Shown: positions 37,663-47,785 of the stretch, in pieces | How the letters are laid out: each line of letters begins with the position of its first letter | How positions within the stretch are numbered: position 1 is the stretch's first letter | NCBI RefSeq assembly: GCF_002355375.1 | Contig: NZ_AP017312.1 | Location: 1,133,001-1,197,000, forward strand | Source: Aneurinibacillus soli | Lineage (GTDB): Bacteria > Bacillota > Bacilli > Aneurinibacillales > Aneurinibacillaceae | Direction of reading: 5' to 3' | Length of the DNA stretch: 64,000 nucleotides | Made by a program: the position numbers and the translations under genes | Notes under the pieces: model-generated | What the model saw: the letters and a program-made list of their open reading frames with translations, nothing else | The model's database searches: none | Told to the model about the DNA's origin: nothing

Positions 37663-39483
37663 TTATTTCTTCAAACGATACGGAACGGTAGCGATCTTAA
37701 CATCTTGTCGTGCAAATAGATAAGCCCGCAACAAGAGACTTGTCTGATTGTGAAGTAAATTGTGCCAGCGACTCTTTGTAATGAATTGCGGAACGAGTAC
37801 AGTAACATGATCTGTGGCTGCGGTTTTCCATTCCACCGTATCAATGAATTTCATTAAGGGCCGTACGATGCTACGATAGTGGGAACGCAATACGATTAAC
37901 CGGACACCTGGATTCCATTCTTCCCACTTTCGTTGCATTTTCTTAATGGATTCATCATCAAACCCTACATATACGGCGACCACATCATCAGTAAGCGATT
38001 GAGCATAGCTAATCGAGTTCCGTACCACTTGTGTAATACCTGCAACGGGAATGACGATTACACTGCCCTTTGGGGCGGGCTTTTCTGTCGCAATGTCAAT
38101 CCGTAATTCATCAGCCAGATCACGATAGTGCTGATTGATCTTCTTAAAAATCATAATAACAGTTGGAAGAAAGATGAAGATCAGCCATACTTGTGAGAAT
38201 TTGGTTACGAGAAAGATTAAACTGATGGTCAGAGTCGTCAGCATACCGATTGTGTTAATCGTGAACGGAACGATCCAGCCCGTTGGTTTCTTTGTGATCC
38301 AACGTTTCATCATGCCAGCCTGTGACAGTGTAAACGGAACGAATACACCAATTGCATATAGCGGGATTAGATTTTCGGTATCGCCACCAGAGACTATGAT
38401 TAAAATTGCAGATAGTATCGCCAGTACAATGATTCCGTTCGAGAATCCAAGTCGGTCACCGCGTACCGTAAACATGTTCGGCATAAATCGGTCTTTAGCC
38501 AGCATAAAAGCAAGAAGAGGGAAAGCTGCAAAGGCCGTATTGGCTGCGAGGAATAAAATTGCGGCTGTTACCGTTTGAATAAAATAATAAACAATTCCAC
38601 GCCCAAAAGTAGCAGATGCAATTTGTGACACTACGGTTTCATTAGCCTTTGGTGCAATACCGTACGCATAGGCTAGTAGACTGATACCGATGAACATCGT
38701 TCCAAGAATTACTCCCATCATCATGAGGGTTTTGGCTGCGTTTCGTTCAGCAGGTGTTTTAAAGTTAGGGATGGCATTTGATACGGCTTCAACACCTGTA
38801 AGTGCAGAACAACCGGAACTGAATGCTTTCAGTAGAATAAATAGCGTAATTCCATGTACAGCTGTGCCGTATGTTGAAGGTATTGCCTGCTGGACATGCC
38901 CCGTCGCCCACTGATATCCACCACCGATGATCAAAATGAAAACAGCCACGACAAATAAGTACACCGGTATCATGAGAATAGAGGCAGATTCCGTTATGCC
39001 TCGCAGGTTCAGCAGTGTGAGTGCCAGAATCATCAGGATTGCGATGGCAACCCGGTGGTCATGAAGTATGGGAATGGCAGACGTGATTGCATCTGTTCCA
39101 GCCGAAGCACTTACGGCTACGGTTAGGATATAGTCCACCAAAAGAGAACCGCCGGCCACCAATCCAGTTGATATACCCAGGTTATCCTTAGCCACAATAT
39201 AAGCGCCACCACCGGATGGATAGGCATAAATCGTCTGTCTGTAAGATAGAACCAGGATAGTCAGCAGTCCAAGAACTGCAATCGAGATCGGAATGGAGTA
39301 CCAGAGTGCTGCCGCTCCCAATGTGATAAGAACAAGCAAAATTTGCTCCGTCCCATATGCGACAGAAGACAGAGCATCAGAAGATAGAACAGCAAGCGCT
39401 TTTAACTTGCTCAACTTCTCTTCGGCTAACTGATGGGATTTCATCGGTCTGCCAATCAAAAAACGCTTTAATTTTGTAACCAT
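37663..39483 (-). CDS. kimA: KimA-type potassium importer (APC superfamily)
   Basis: 606 residues with about 12 membrane helices and a cytosolic C-terminal domain of about 150 residues with a nucleotide-binding-like fold. The N-terminus RFLIGRPMKSHQLAEEKLSKLKALAVLSSDALSSVAYGTEQILLVL and the QTIYAYPSGGGAYIVAKDNLG region match the KimA/YdaO family, a high-affinity K+ importer inhibited by cyclic di-AMP. Other APC amino acid transporters are the alternative, but this length and start fit KimA best. ATG preceded by AGGAG. Confidence 0.82.
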   Translation of the reverse strand: MVTKLKRFLIGRPMKSHQLAEEKLSKLKALAVLSSDALSSVAYGTEQILLVLITLGAAALWYSIPISIAVLGLLTILVLSYRQTIYAYPSGGGAYIVAKDNLGISTGLVAGGSLLVDYILTVAVSASAGTDAITSAIPILHDHRVAIAILMILALTLLNLRGITESASILMIPVYLFVVAVFILIIGGGYQWATGHVQQAIPSTYGTAVHGITLFILLKAFSSGCSALTGVEAVSNAIPNFKTPAERNAAKTLMMMGVILGTMFIGISLLAYAYGIAPKANETVVSQIASATFGRGIVYYFIQTVTAAILFLAANTAFAAFPLLAFMLAKDRFMPNMFTVRGDRLGFSNGIIVLAILSAILIIVSGGDTENLIPLYAIGVFVPFTLSQAGMMKRWITKKPTGWIVPFTINTIGMLTTLTISLIFLVTKFSQVWLIFIFLPTVIMIFKKINQHYRDLADELRIDIATEKPAPKGSVIVIPVAGITQVVRNSISYAQSLTDDVVAVYVGFDDESIKKMQRKWEEWNPGVRLIVLRSHYRSIVRPLMKFIDTVEWKTAATDHVTVLVPQFITKSRWHNLLHNQTSLLLRAYLFARQDVKIATVPYRLKK

Positions 39484-39528
39484 GTTTTTCTCCTGTAATT
39501 TTTATCTATATATTGCCCCCGAAAACGT

Positions 39529-39576
39529 AGAAAACACCGATCGCTGAATGTTATTTCAGTCTGATCCGTGTTTTCT
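39529..39576 (-). promoter_or_regulatory. 5' hairpin in the kimA leader
   Basis: On the minus strand AGAAAACAC (39576-39568) pairs with GTGTTTTCT (39537-39529), with inner helices GATC/GATC and CTGAA/TTCAG around loop ATAACA. A -10-like TACAAT lies at 39588-39583, putting the transcription start near the first base of the hairpin. No T-run follows, so it is not a terminator. It could stabilise the 5' end or act as operator or riboregulator. No ydaO (c-di-AMP) riboswitch consensus is visible. Confidence 0.6.
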
Positions 39577-39610
39577 GTACCTATTGTACGAAAAAAGAAA
39601 AGAAAAAGCA

Positions 39611-39991
39611 TTATTTTTTTTCAGACATGTTTACTCCGATGATACCGCCCATTGCTGAGCAGGCAAGTGCCATAAGTAACTGATACACCTGCGTCATTCC
39701 CATTTTGGCATCAAATCCAAGGAAACTCACAAGCAGCATGAATAAAAAATACAAGAGTCCAGTCAGTCCGCCATAATACCAGCCCTTCTCGCCGCTGCGT
39801 TTCCCGGAGACGAATCCCCCGATAAACAGAGCAAACCCGTTTACCATATAGACGTATAGCGGCAAGGAAGACTCTTTTGTGTCCGAGAACGCCAGCATAC
39901 TTGATGTTACGAGTGCTCCGATCAGTACGATTGCAAGCGCATAGACGAACCCGGCAAGCATCGGCAGTTTTACCTGTCCCACTTTCCACAT
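39611..39991 (-). CDS. TIGR04086-family membrane protein
   Basis: 126 residues, four hydrophobic helices, with the family signature LIGALVTSSMLAF... GGFVSGKRSGEKGWYYGGLTG. Function unknown (YrzE type in Bacilli, near spoVB). Ends 127 bp before the kimA start; ribosome site on the minus strand is GCGAGGTG. Confidence 0.85.
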   Translation of the reverse strand: MWKVGQVKLPMLAGFVYALAIVLIGALVTSSMLAFSDTKESSLPLYVYMVNGFALFIGGFVSGKRSGEKGWYYGGLTGLLYFLFMLLVSFLGFDAKMGMTQVYQLLMALACSAMGGIIGVNMSEKK

Positions 39992-40072
39992 TGCACAACA
40001 CCTCGCTTTCTGTCATCACTATATGAGCCGAGCTGCCGGATTATGTGCAGGTTGTTTGGGGCACATACAAAT

Positions 40073-41656
40073 CTAGCGGCGGGGCAGGAAATAAGCAAGC
40101 GTTCGTCCGATCCACGGAATGCGCTGCACGTCCTGTTTGCCGACGACGCCAAGCCCGATTAGCAGCAGCGTGTACAAAACGAAGGCCGCTGCAATGGATA
40201 CACTGATCGCCGTGACGAGCGAGATGGCATGAGAGATGCTGTATGACGCGGTGTATGAGGCAGCATAGCCGATGACGATGATGCTCCCGAGCACTTTGAC
40301 CGTATCGGTGAGATTGATTGTAAAGCCGGTCAGACGGCTGATACTGTAGAAGTGAAGAAGGGTTACGGATAGAATGCTAATATTAACAGACAGCACAGCT
40401 CCATCCACGCCGAGTTCGGGCCGAGATGCCAGCGCAAAAATCGCAAGTGTTTTTAGAACTGCTCCAATGATGGTATTCCGCATCGCTTCCCCTGCATGAT
40501 CTAGACCTTGAAGTGCCGCCTGTAGCGGTGCCTGAAAATATAAAAACAGGGAGTATGGTGCCATCAACTTCAGGAAATGACCGACCTGCTTGTCGTGGTA
40601 GAGAAGCTCCGCAAGCGGTTCGGCAAATACATACAGCAGAGCAGCAAACGGTGCACCAATCACAAGTGCTAGGCGGACTGATTGATAGAGGCGGCGGTGA
40701 ATGAGGCGCGTGTTTTTCTGGGCGGCTGCTTCTGCCACAGCAGGAACGAGCGAAACGGAAAGCGAATACGTAATAAAAGTCGGAAAGATCAGAAGTGGAA
40801 TCGCCATCCCGGCTAACTGACCGTAGAAGCTCGTGGCGGCAGAAGCGGACAGACCTGCTAAGACCAGGCTTTGTGATACGATAATCGGCTCAATGAAAAA
40901 GGTGAGCGAGCCGATGAGCCGACTCCCTGTGACGGGAAGTGAGATGGCAAACAGACTGCGCAGTGTATCGCGATGATTCGCGAGCAAGTCACGAAAGCGT
41001 CCCACACTACCCACAGGCTTCGGCAGTCGCTGGCGACGGAACTGAAATAACAGACTGGCCATACCGACAGCTTCACCACATACCACGCCGAGCATCGCAC
41101 CTGCCGCAGCATATTCAACCCCTCGGGGCATGAGCCAGTTGGCGAGAATGATGACCGTAAACATGCGGACTATCTGTTCGACTACTTGAGAGGAGGCGGT
41201 AGGAGTCATATTTTGTCGCCCCTGGAAATAGCCGCGTAACACAGATGAAATCGCCACAAGTGGTACGATCGGCGCAATCGCGATCAGTGGATAGAAGGCA
41301 CGCTCGTCCGTTAAAAAATAGCGGGAAATCACGGATGCACCGACAATCATAATCGTCGTAAATACAAAACTTAGGACAGATACAATGGCGAGCGAGAGCT
41401 GCAAGATGGCACGTACCCGTTTTCGGTCACCCGCAACATCGGCTTCGGCGATCAGTTTGGAAACGGAGATGTTCAGACCGAATGTGGCGAGTGAGATAAT
41501 TAGTATGAAGGTTGGAACGGCCATCTGGTATAGCCCGAGTCCTTCTGCTCCGATGATGCGTGCTAGCATAACCCGGTTCACGAAGCCCAGAACTTTGACG
41601 ATGAGACCGGCCAGAACAAGAATGAGAGTTCCTTTCATAAATGTTTGTTTGCTCAT
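40073..41656 (-). CDS. spoVB: Stage V sporulation protein SpoVB (MATE/MurJ-like flippase)
   Basis: Polysaccharide-transport membrane protein of the MOP exporter superfamily, thought to flip lipid II or related precursors for cortex synthesis. It has 527 residues and about 14 membrane helices; LARIIGAEGLGLYQMAVPTF and VLRGYFQGRQNMTPTASSQVVEQIVR are SpoVB-like. Start is taken at ATG 41656 (MSKQTFMKGTLILVLAGL); an extended frame reaching 41725 has no ribosome site. MurJ is a related alternative. Confidence 0.85.
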   Translation of the reverse strand: MSKQTFMKGTLILVLAGLIVKVLGFVNRVMLARIIGAEGLGLYQMAVPTFILIISLATFGLNISVSKLIAEADVAGDRKRVRAILQLSLAIVSVLSFVFTTIMIVGASVISRYFLTDERAFYPLIAIAPIVPLVAISSVLRGYFQGRQNMTPTASSQVVEQIVRMFTVIILANWLMPRGVEYAAAGAMLGVVCGEAVGMASLLFQFRRQRLPKPVGSVGRFRDLLANHRDTLRSLFAISLPVTGSRLIGSLTFFIEPIIVSQSLVLAGLSASAATSFYGQLAGMAIPLLIFPTFITYSLSVSLVPAVAEAAAQKNTRLIHRRLYQSVRLALVIGAPFAALLYVFAEPLAELLYHDKQVGHFLKLMAPYSLFLYFQAPLQAALQGLDHAGEAMRNTIIGAVLKTLAIFALASRPELGVDGAVLSVNISILSVTLLHFYSISRLTGFTINLTDTVKVLGSIIVIGYAASYTASYSISHAISLVTAISVSIAAAFVLYTLLLIGLGVVGKQDVQRIPWIGRTLAYFLPRR

Positions 41657-41754
41657 GACATAAACGCCTCGCTTTAGAATGGAAGAATCTTTGCCTAAAC
41701 ATATGCATGTACCTACCCCAAACATGACTTTGATCGAGAGGATGAGACAACGCG

Positions 41755-41985
41755 ATGGAGAAAAAGCCGTTCGAACAAGACATCATGTACATATGCGAGT
41801 TGAAAATACAAGAGTTTCACCTGCTCGGATATGAGAACATAACACCTGAGGAGATCTGGAACTGTGTATCGGAGAAATATAAGGAGATTCCCCCACTGCA
41901 CCGGGTTGTGAATGACATCCTATCATTGAAGCCGGGACGTCTGATGAACTGGATGACGATGCGGGCATTCAAAGGTGAGATGTGA
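41755..41985 (+). CDS. comN: Post-transcriptional regulator ComN
   Basis: 76 residues with the ComN core LKIQEFHLLGYENITPEEIWNCV...W. In B. subtilis ComN (YrzD) promotes comE competence mRNA use and polar localisation. It is divergent from spoVB and upstream of secDF, as in Bacilli. Confidence 0.85.
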   Translation: MEKKPFEQDIMYICELKIQEFHLLGYENITPEEIWNCVSEKYKEIPPLHRVVNDILSLKPGRLMNWMTMRAFKGEM

Positions 41986-42026
41986 ATTTTATGGAAGTCT
42001 TCCATTTTTCCTCTTCTGCCGAAAAA

Positions 42027-42056
42027 TTGACAGTAAAATTTATAGACGCTTATAAT
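42027..42056 (+). promoter_or_regulatory. Strong sigma-A promoter for secD-secF
   Basis: Consensus TTGACA (42027-42032), 18-bp spacer, TATAAT (42051-42056), 38 bases before the secD ATG. Confidence 0.85.
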
Positions 42057-42093
42057 AGAGTGTATTGGTTTGAAAAAGGAGGAAACACGGGAG

Positions 42094-43329
42094 ATGATTA
42101 AGTGGAGTCGCATTGTTACCTTGCTCATCATTACTGCTGTCATTTTCGGCACAGTGGCAATGACCGGCAAAAAAGTAGCAATGAATACAACCCTTGGCCT
42201 TGATTTGCGCGGAGGGTTTGAAATCCTGTACGAAGTAGCACCGCTGGATCCGAAACAGAAAGCAACGAAGCAGACGCTTCAGGATGCGGTGCATGCACTT
42301 GAGAGCCGTGTGAATGTTCTCGGTGTATCTGAGCCTGAGATTCAGGCGGAAGGGGAGAACCGGATTCGCGTGCGTCTTGCCGGTGTTACTGACCAGCAGA
42401 AGGCGCGGGATTTGATTGGTAAACCAGCGAAATTGACGTTCCGTGACGCTCAGGGCAAAATCCTGATGGATGGTGGCGACCTGGCGGAGAACGGAGCGCA
42501 AGGAGCGTTCGATCAATATCAGCGTCCGATTGTGTCGCTGAAGTTCAAAGATCCGAAGAAATTTGCGGACGTAACACAGAAGTATATTGGCAAACCTATG
42601 GCAATCTACCTGGATCAGGAGCTCATTACAGCACCGACGATTCAAAGTGTAATTCCGAACGGTGTAGCCCAGATTGATGGTCAGAAATCAATTGAAGAAG
42701 CGAAAAATCTAGCGGCGATTCTGAATGCTGGGGCACTTCCGGTTCAGATGAAGGAAGTATTCTCCACAAGTGTCGGTGCGAAGCTTGGTCAGGAAGCATT
42801 GCATAGCGGTGTAGAAGCGGGTCTGATCGGGACAGCTATCGTGCTTGTGTTCATGATGGTGTACTACCGGATGCCGGGCGTAATTGCTTGCATTACACTG
42901 GTCGCTTATATTTATCTCCTGATGTTGATGCAGAACCTGATGCATGCAACCTTAACGCTTCCAGGGATTGCAGCGTTCATCCTTGGGATCGGGATGGCAG
43001 TCGATGCGAATATCATTATGTATGAACGGATTAAAGAAGAGCTGCGCAGCGGCAAGTCGTACTTGTCTGCGATGCGTGCCGGTTCCAAACGCTCGTTGAG
43101 TACGATTTTGGATGCGAATGTAACGAGTATTATCGGGGCGATTGTACTGTTCTGGTTTGGTTCAAGCTCCATCCGTGGTTTTGCGATTACCTTGATTTTA
43201 AGTATTCTGGTCAGCCTGGTAACAGCAGTAGCAGGTTCAAGGCTTCTGCTCAATCTGGCCGTGCGCTCCAACTTGTTCAATAAGCCCGGTTATTATGGGG
43301 TAAAGGAGCGTGACATTCGTGAATTATAA
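42094..43329 (+). CDS. secD: Protein translocase subunit SecD
   Basis: Proton-driven translocation accessory. It has 411 residues with an N-terminal membrane helix, the LGLDLRGGFEILYEV segment, an extracytoplasmic P1 domain, and helices 2-6 with GIGMAVDANIIMYERIKEEL (helix 4). ATG 42094 is preferred because AAGGAGG (42075-42081) lies 12 bases upstream; TTG 42070 would include that site. Confidence 0.93.
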   Translation: MIKWSRIVTLLIITAVIFGTVAMTGKKVAMNTTLGLDLRGGFEILYEVAPLDPKQKATKQTLQDAVHALESRVNVLGVSEPEIQAEGENRIRVRLAGVTDQQKARDLIGKPAKLTFRDAQGKILMDGGDLAENGAQGAFDQYQRPIVSLKFKDPKKFADVTQKYIGKPMAIYLDQELITAPTIQSVIPNGVAQIDGQKSIEEAKNLAAILNAGALPVQMKEVFSTSVGAKLGQEALHSGVEAGLIGTAIVLVFMMVYYRMPGVIACITLVAYIYLLMLMQNLMHATLTLPGIAAFILGIGMAVDANIIMYERIKEELRSGKSYLSAMRAGSKRSLSTILDANVTSIIGAIVLFWFGSSSIRGFAITLILSILVSLVTAVAGSRLLLNLAVRSNLFNKPGYYGVKERDIREL

Positions 43330-44236
43330 TCAGAAGTTTGATGAGTACAAGCTTGACTTTGTTAAGCACCGCAAGAAATATTTTATCGTATCACTTGTTC
43401 TGATCGTAGCCGGGATCATCTCTCTTTTGACAATGGGATTAAATCTTGGCGTTGACTTCAAGAGTGGAACGCGTGTGCAGGTGCAAATCGGTAAAACGTT
43501 CCAGGAAGACGAAGTGAAGCAGATCGTCGAGAAGACAGGGCTTAAAACGGGGAGTGTAACGACAGCTGGAGATAAGAAGGATATGGCGGTTATTCAGTTT
43601 GCGGAGCCGATTCACAAGGATGAATTTGCGAAGTTGACCAAAGCTGTGCAGGATAAGTATGGAAAAAACATTTCCTTACAGGAAAGTACCGTAAATCCGA
43701 TCATCAGTCGTGAGCTGGCGCGTTCGGCAGTGTACTCGATTCTTATTGCGTCCGTGTTCATTGTGCTCTACATTACGATTCGCTTCGAGTTCCGTTTTGC
43801 GTTCTCATCCATTCTGGCGCTGCTGCATAACGTGTTCCTCGTCATCACGATTTTCAGCCTGTTCCAAATTGAAGTCGATCTGCCGTTCATTGCGGGGATC
43901 TTGACCATCGTCGGGTATTCGATTCACGATAACATCATCATTTTTGACCGGATTCGCGATAACTTGAAACACGCGAAGCTGAAATCGACTCAGGATATTG
44001 AAGACCTGGTCAATTATAGTATTGGACAAACATTGGCGCGTTCGATTAATACTGTCTTGACAGTTGTCATCTGCGCACTGGCCCTGTATATTTTCGGTGG
44101 GGAGAGCATCCGCAACTTTATGCTGGCGCTTATCATCGGCCTGATCTTCGGGGCATACTCTTCCATCTTCATTGCCAGTCAGATCTGGGTGTCATGGCGT
44201 GAACGTGATTTTAAAAAGCAAAAAAAGGTTGCGTAG
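43319..44236 (+). CDS. secF: Protein translocase subunit SecF
   Basis: Partner of SecD. It has 305 residues and six helices with GVDFKSGTRVQV, and TIVGYSIHDNIIIFDRIRDNL. Start at GTG 43319 with AAAGGAG 10 bases upstream; GTG 43310 is too close to it. It overlaps the secD end by 11 bp, so the two are translated in concert. B. subtilis has a fused secDF; here they are separate. Confidence 0.92.
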   Translation: MNYNQKFDEYKLDFVKHRKKYFIVSLVLIVAGIISLLTMGLNLGVDFKSGTRVQVQIGKTFQEDEVKQIVEKTGLKTGSVTTAGDKKDMAVIQFAEPIHKDEFAKLTKAVQDKYGKNISLQESTVNPIISRELARSAVYSILIASVFIVLYITIRFEFRFAFSSILALLHNVFLVITIFSLFQIEVDLPFIAGILTIVGYSIHDNIIIFDRIRDNLKHAKLKSTQDIEDLVNYSIGQTLARSINTVLTVVICALALYIFGGESIRNFMLALIIGLIFGAYSSIFIASQIWVSWRERDFKKQKKVA

Positions 44237-44252
44237 TAGAATAGCCGTATAC

Positions 44253-44290
44253 AAAAGCTGTCCCATGAGCGAGTGGGGCAGCTATTTTTT
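44253..44290 (+). terminator. Terminator after secF
   Basis: AGCTGTCCC (44255-44263) and GGGGCAGCT (44274-44282) followed by A and seven T. Confidence 0.88.
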
Positions 44291-44294
44291 TGTG

Positions 44295-44540
44295 GAATCG
44301 ACAACGTGTAGTGGTGGGAGTGAGAGAAGGGATGAGCCGTTCGCTTGATTACGCTTGCAGGGAAGTGGGGGCTGTCCGCTCTGGGAGCTCGACGAACTCG
44401 CCCGCAAAGAAAGCTTACGATGTCGATTCACCGAAGGATTGCGGGCAAAGGCCCGTTCGTCGTTCTCCCTCCGCTGAGTAGTCGCGTAAAGGCGCTCTCT
44501 TACTCATCCCTTCTTCCCCCCTCCCAACAACGTTTGGATT
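44295..44540 (+). repeat. Structured palindromic repeat, copy C (plus orientation)
   Basis: Member of the family described at copy A. Ends: GAATCGACAACGT at the left and AACGTTTGGATTT at the right, related as inverted repeats. Helices: GACGAAC (44390-44396)/GTTCGTC (44454-44460), a compensatory variant of GCAGAC/GTCTGC; CCCGCAA (44400-44406)/TTGCGGG (44438-44444); long-range TTACGC (44348-44353)/GCGTAA (44483-44488), covarying with GTACGC/GCGTAC of other copies. Conserved unpaired CAAAGGCCCG follows the central helix. Gap 44541-44654 to copy D holds nothing else recognisable. Confidence 0.85.
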
Positions 44541-44654
44541 TACAAAAGCTCGTTCAACGTAAGGGATGATTCACACGGTATTTGGTGGCTTTAGCGAAAG
44601 GAATTAGTTGTTTTTTTACCTGCATAGCGAAGCCCAATATTCCTATTGTTTGGC

Positions 44655-44820
44655 GGTTGTCTGTCAAAATTCGGGTAGGAGTGGAGGAGGAAGGTGCTGT
44701 GGAACGCTTTTACGCGATTACCTAGCGGAAGGGGACAGTCTCTACTTCTTTGTAAGCGTAATGAAGTGACAAAGCGCCTTCCTCCTCCGCTCCTCCACCG
44801 CACTTTTGAGCCAGACAACC
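44655..44820 (-). repeat. Structured palindromic repeat, copy D (minus, internally deleted)
   Basis: Family member of only 166 bp. Ends are an exact inverted repeat GGTTGTCTG (44655-44663)/CAGACAACC (44812-44820). Outer arms GTGGAGGAGGAAGGTGCT (from 44681) and AGCGCCTTCCTCCTCCGC (ending 44790) pair. Long-range TTACGC (44710-44715)/GCGTAA (44756-44761) remains. The central region with the two inner hairpin helices and the CAAAGGCCCG block is missing. A helix CTTTGT/ACAAAG retains the variable 5' hairpin. Confidence 0.8.
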
Positions 44821-44830
44821 CCAAAAGCAG

Positions 44831-44860
44831 TTGCCCCTATTTTCTTGTGTCCTGTATAAT
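44831..44860 (+). promoter_or_regulatory. Promoter of recJ-apt
   Basis: TTGCCC (44831-44836), 18-bp spacer, TATAAT (44855-44860), 30 bases before the recJ start. Begins 10 bp beyond repeat copy D. Confidence 0.6.
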
Positions 44861-44890
44861 GAACAAGTGTTTAAGAAGGGTGGGAGAAAC

Positions 44891-47233
44891 GTGCTTAAAT
44901 CGAAAACCCGCTGGAAGACGAAAGCAAATAACGAAGCGGCCGTACAAACGCTTGCACAGACATTACGCATTTCCCCGTTGCTTGCGCATCTGCTCGTTGG
45001 GCGCGAGATCGATACACCTGAGAAGGCAGAGCGGTTTCTTGGTGGAAGTGCCGAAGACTTATATGACCCGTTCCTGCTTGATGGTATGGAGAAGGCGATT
45101 GCCCGTGTGCGTGAAGCGATTGAGATTGGGGAGCCGATTTTAATCTATGGCGATTATGATGCCGATGGCGTGACAAGTACAAGCATTATGGTGCACACGC
45201 TACGGATGGCAGGCGCTGTGTTTCAATATTACATACCGAATCGTTTTACAGAAGGATACGGTTTGAATGAAGAGGCGCTGGTCAAGGCAGCGGAGAACGG
45301 ATTCGGTGTGGTTGTCACGGTTGATACTGGGATTAGTGCGGTGAAGGAAGCTGAAACAGCAAAAGAGCTGGGCATTGATCTGATTATTACGGACCATCAC
45401 GAACCGCCAGAAACAATTCCGGATGCATACGCGGTCATTAATCCGAAAAAGCCAGGCTGTCCGTATCCGTTCGATATGCTCGCAGGTGCCGGGGTCGCGT
45501 TCAAGTTCGCGCATGCGCTGCTCGACGATATTCCGCATCATCTGCTGGAGATCGCAGCGATTGGTACGATTGCCGATCTGGTGCCGCTTGTGGATGAGAA
45601 TCGGCTGATTGCCAGACTTGGTCTGCAAGCACTCGACCGTTCAGTGAATCCGGGCGTCCAGGCGCTCAAAAAAGTATGTGGCATCGAAGGCAAAGTATCA
45701 GCGTATCATATCGGCTTCGGGATGGGGCCGCGTATTAATGCGACAGGTCGCCTGGAGACAGCAGATCGTGCTGTGAAGATGTTTATTACGAACAATCCAG
45801 AAGAAGCGGAGCGTTATGCACAGGAGCTTGACGAACTGAATAAGGAGCGGCAGGAACTGGTGGAAACGATTGCAGCCGAAGCGGAACAGCTCGTGCTGGC
45901 CATGCCGGATGAGCAGACGAATGTCATTGTCGTCGCACAAGAAGGGTGGAATGAAGGGGTCATCGGGATTGTCGCTTCTCGTTTGGTAGAGCGTTTCTAC
46001 CGTCCAGCCATCGTATTAAGCATCAACCGGGAACACAGCAAGGCCAAAGGCTCGGCCCGTAGCATTGCGGGGTTTAATATGTACGGGGCACTGACCGAAT
46101 GCGCGGACATCCTGCCGCATTATGGCGGGCATCCGATGGCAGCTGGTATGACACTTGCGGAAGAGAACGTGGACGCGCTGCGCCGTCGCTTGAATACACT
46201 GGCACAGGAATGGCTAACAGACGAGGATTATATCCCGATTACGAAGGTGGATGCGGTCTGTACACTCGAAGAAGCGAATCTCCAGACGATTGAGCAGATT
46301 GAGCGTATGGCACCGTTCGGCATCGGCAACCCGAGTCCGCGCATTGTCATGGAAGGTGTTGAGATTGCCGATCTGCGTATTATTGGCAAAGATGAGAATC
46401 ATATCAAATGTCAGTTCCGTCAGGATGGCGTGAAGCTCGACGGCATCGGATTTAAAATGGCCGACATCGTGCCGGAACTGCCGACACAAGGAGAAGTGAA
46501 TGTGGTTGGCGAATTATCTGTTAATGAATGGAATAATACCCGCCGCCCACAGTTTATCCTGAAAGATATTAGTGTACCGGGCATGCAGATTTTTGACTGG
46601 CGAGGTGCACGCAGTAAAGAAGAGAAGCTGAGTCTGCTTGAAGAAGCAGGACAGCCGGTGCGTATAGTGGCGTTCCGGGAGCACAATCAGCAGGCATTCT
46701 CCCGCATTCTCCCGACATTCTCTAATCTTGTGACAGCAGGAGATGCACATACACAGGTTGTATTGTACGATCTACCTGCTTCCAGGGAAGAACTGGAGAC
46801 AGCACTTGCCAGACATCCAGACGTAGATCGTCTGTACTGTTTGTTTGGAGAAGAGCCGACGTCTTTGCCATCTATTCCAACGCATCAGCAGTTTAAAGAC
46901 GTGTACAAAACGGTATATCAGCATAAAGCAGTGGCGTATGCTGATGTGAAGCATCTTGCGCAGGCGAAAAAATTGACACCGTCTGCCACTCAATTCATTT
47001 TGTCTGTCTTTACCGAGCTTGCGTTTCTGGAGGACACTGGACGAGAATACCGCTTAGCGGCAAACCCGGCCAAAAAAGATCTGACAGCGTCCACGCTTTA
47101 CAGGCAGCAGCAGTCGGCACTCGAAGTAGAAACTGAATTACTATATTCCTCATACCAATCACTGTGCGCATTTCTGCGCTCGCATATGGCGGACAGCGCA
47201 CCAAATAAGGAGATAACTACTCATGGATTTTAA
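44891..47233 (+). CDS. recJ: Single-stranded-DNA-specific exonuclease RecJ
   Basis: 5'-3' exonuclease of recombination and repair. It has 780 residues: DHH domain with [16 protein letters not shown] and [12 protein letters not shown]1 domain with NGR-type [10 protein letters not shown] and [10 protein letters not shown] fold; and a Firmicute-specific C-terminal domain (about 570-780). GTG 44891 chosen because GGGTGGGAG is 6 bases before it; upstream frame has no signal. Overlaps apt by 11 bp. Confidence 0.95.
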   Translation: MLKSKTRWKTKANNEAAVQTLAQTLRISPLLAHLLVGREIDTPEKAERFLGGSAEDLYDPFLLDGMEKAIARVREAIEIGEPILIYGDYDADGVTSTSIMVHTLRMAGAVFQYYIPNRFTEGYGLNEEALVKAAENGFGVVVTVDTGISAVKEAETAKELGIDLIITDHHEPPETIPDAYAVINPKKPGCPYPFDMLAGAGVAFKFAHALLDDIPHHLLEIAAIGTIADLVPLVDENRLIARLGLQALDRSVNPGVQALKKVCGIEGKVSAYHIGFGMGPRINATGRLETADRAVKMFITNNPEEAERYAQELDELNKERQELVETIAAEAEQLVLAMPDEQTNVIVVAQEGWNEGVIGIVASRLVERFYRPAIVLSINREHSKAKGSARSIAGFNMYGALTECADILPHYGGHPMAAGMTLAEENVDALRRRLNTLAQEWLTDEDYIPITKVDAVCTLEEANLQTIEQIERMAPFGIGNPSPRIVMEGVEIADLRIIGKDENHIKCQFRQDGVKLDGIGFKMADIVPELPTQGEVNVVGELSVNEWNNTRRPQFILKDISVPGMQIFDWRGARSKEEKLSLLEEAGQPVRIVAFREHNQQAFSRILPTFSNLVTAGDAHTQVVLYDLPASREELETALARHPDVDRLYCLFGEEPTSLPSIPTHQQFKDVYKTVYQHKAVAYADVKHLAQAKKLTPSATQFILSVFTELAFLEDTGREYRLAANPAKKDLTASTLYRQQQSALEVETELLYSSYQSLCAFLRSHMADSAPNKEITTHGF

Positions 47234-47738
47234 AGAAAAGATTCGCGTGATCCTCGACTACCCACAAGAGGGCATCCGCTTCAAAGATATTACCACTCTT
47301 CTGCAGGACGGCCCAACATACAAAGCGGCCATTCAAGAAATGGCCAAATTCGCAGCAGACAAACAGGTGGACATCGTAGTTGGTCCCGAAGCACGCGGCT
47401 TCGTTATCGGCTGCCCGCTTGCCATTGAACTCGGCGCAGGTTTCGCTCCCGTTCGTAAAAAAGGCAAGCTGCCGTACGAAACGATTCAGGCAGAATACAC
47501 ACTCGAATACGGAAAAGATGCGCTTGCGATGCACAAAGACGCGATCAAACCAGGTCAGCGTGTCCTGATTGCAGACGACTTGCTTGCTACAGGCGGCACG
47601 ATCCAGACGACGATTGATCTCGTGAAGCAGCTCGGCGGTGAAATCGTCGGTCTTGCGTTCCTGATCGAGCTGACATATGTGGGCGGTCGTGAAAAGATTG
47701 ACAGTGATTATGATATCTTCACGCTAGTGCAGTACTAA
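47223..47738 (+). CDS. apt: Adenine phosphoribosyltransferase
   Basis: Purine salvage: adenine plus PRPP gives AMP. It has 171 residues; [12 protein letters not shown] near 60 and PRPP loop [13 protein letters not shown] (about 118-130). AAGGAG precedes the ATG, inside the recJ end. Upstream of relA as in Bacilli. Confidence 0.97.
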   Translation: MDFKEKIRVILDYPQEGIRFKDITTLLQDGPTYKAAIQEMAKFAADKQVDIVVGPEARGFVIGCPLAIELGAGFAPVRKKGKLPYETIQAEYTLEYGKDALAMHKDAIKPGQRVLIADDLLATGGTIQTTIDLVKQLGGEIVGLAFLIELTYVGGREKIDSDYDIFTLVQY

Positions 47739-47785
47739 GGATAACAAAAGGCTTGATAGTCAGGCTTTCGTAGGGCAGATTGGTA

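Noticed and set aside
39484-39600. ydaO c-di-AMP riboswitch before kimA
   Set aside because: The leader is too short and lacks the recognisable core; only a simple hairpin is present.
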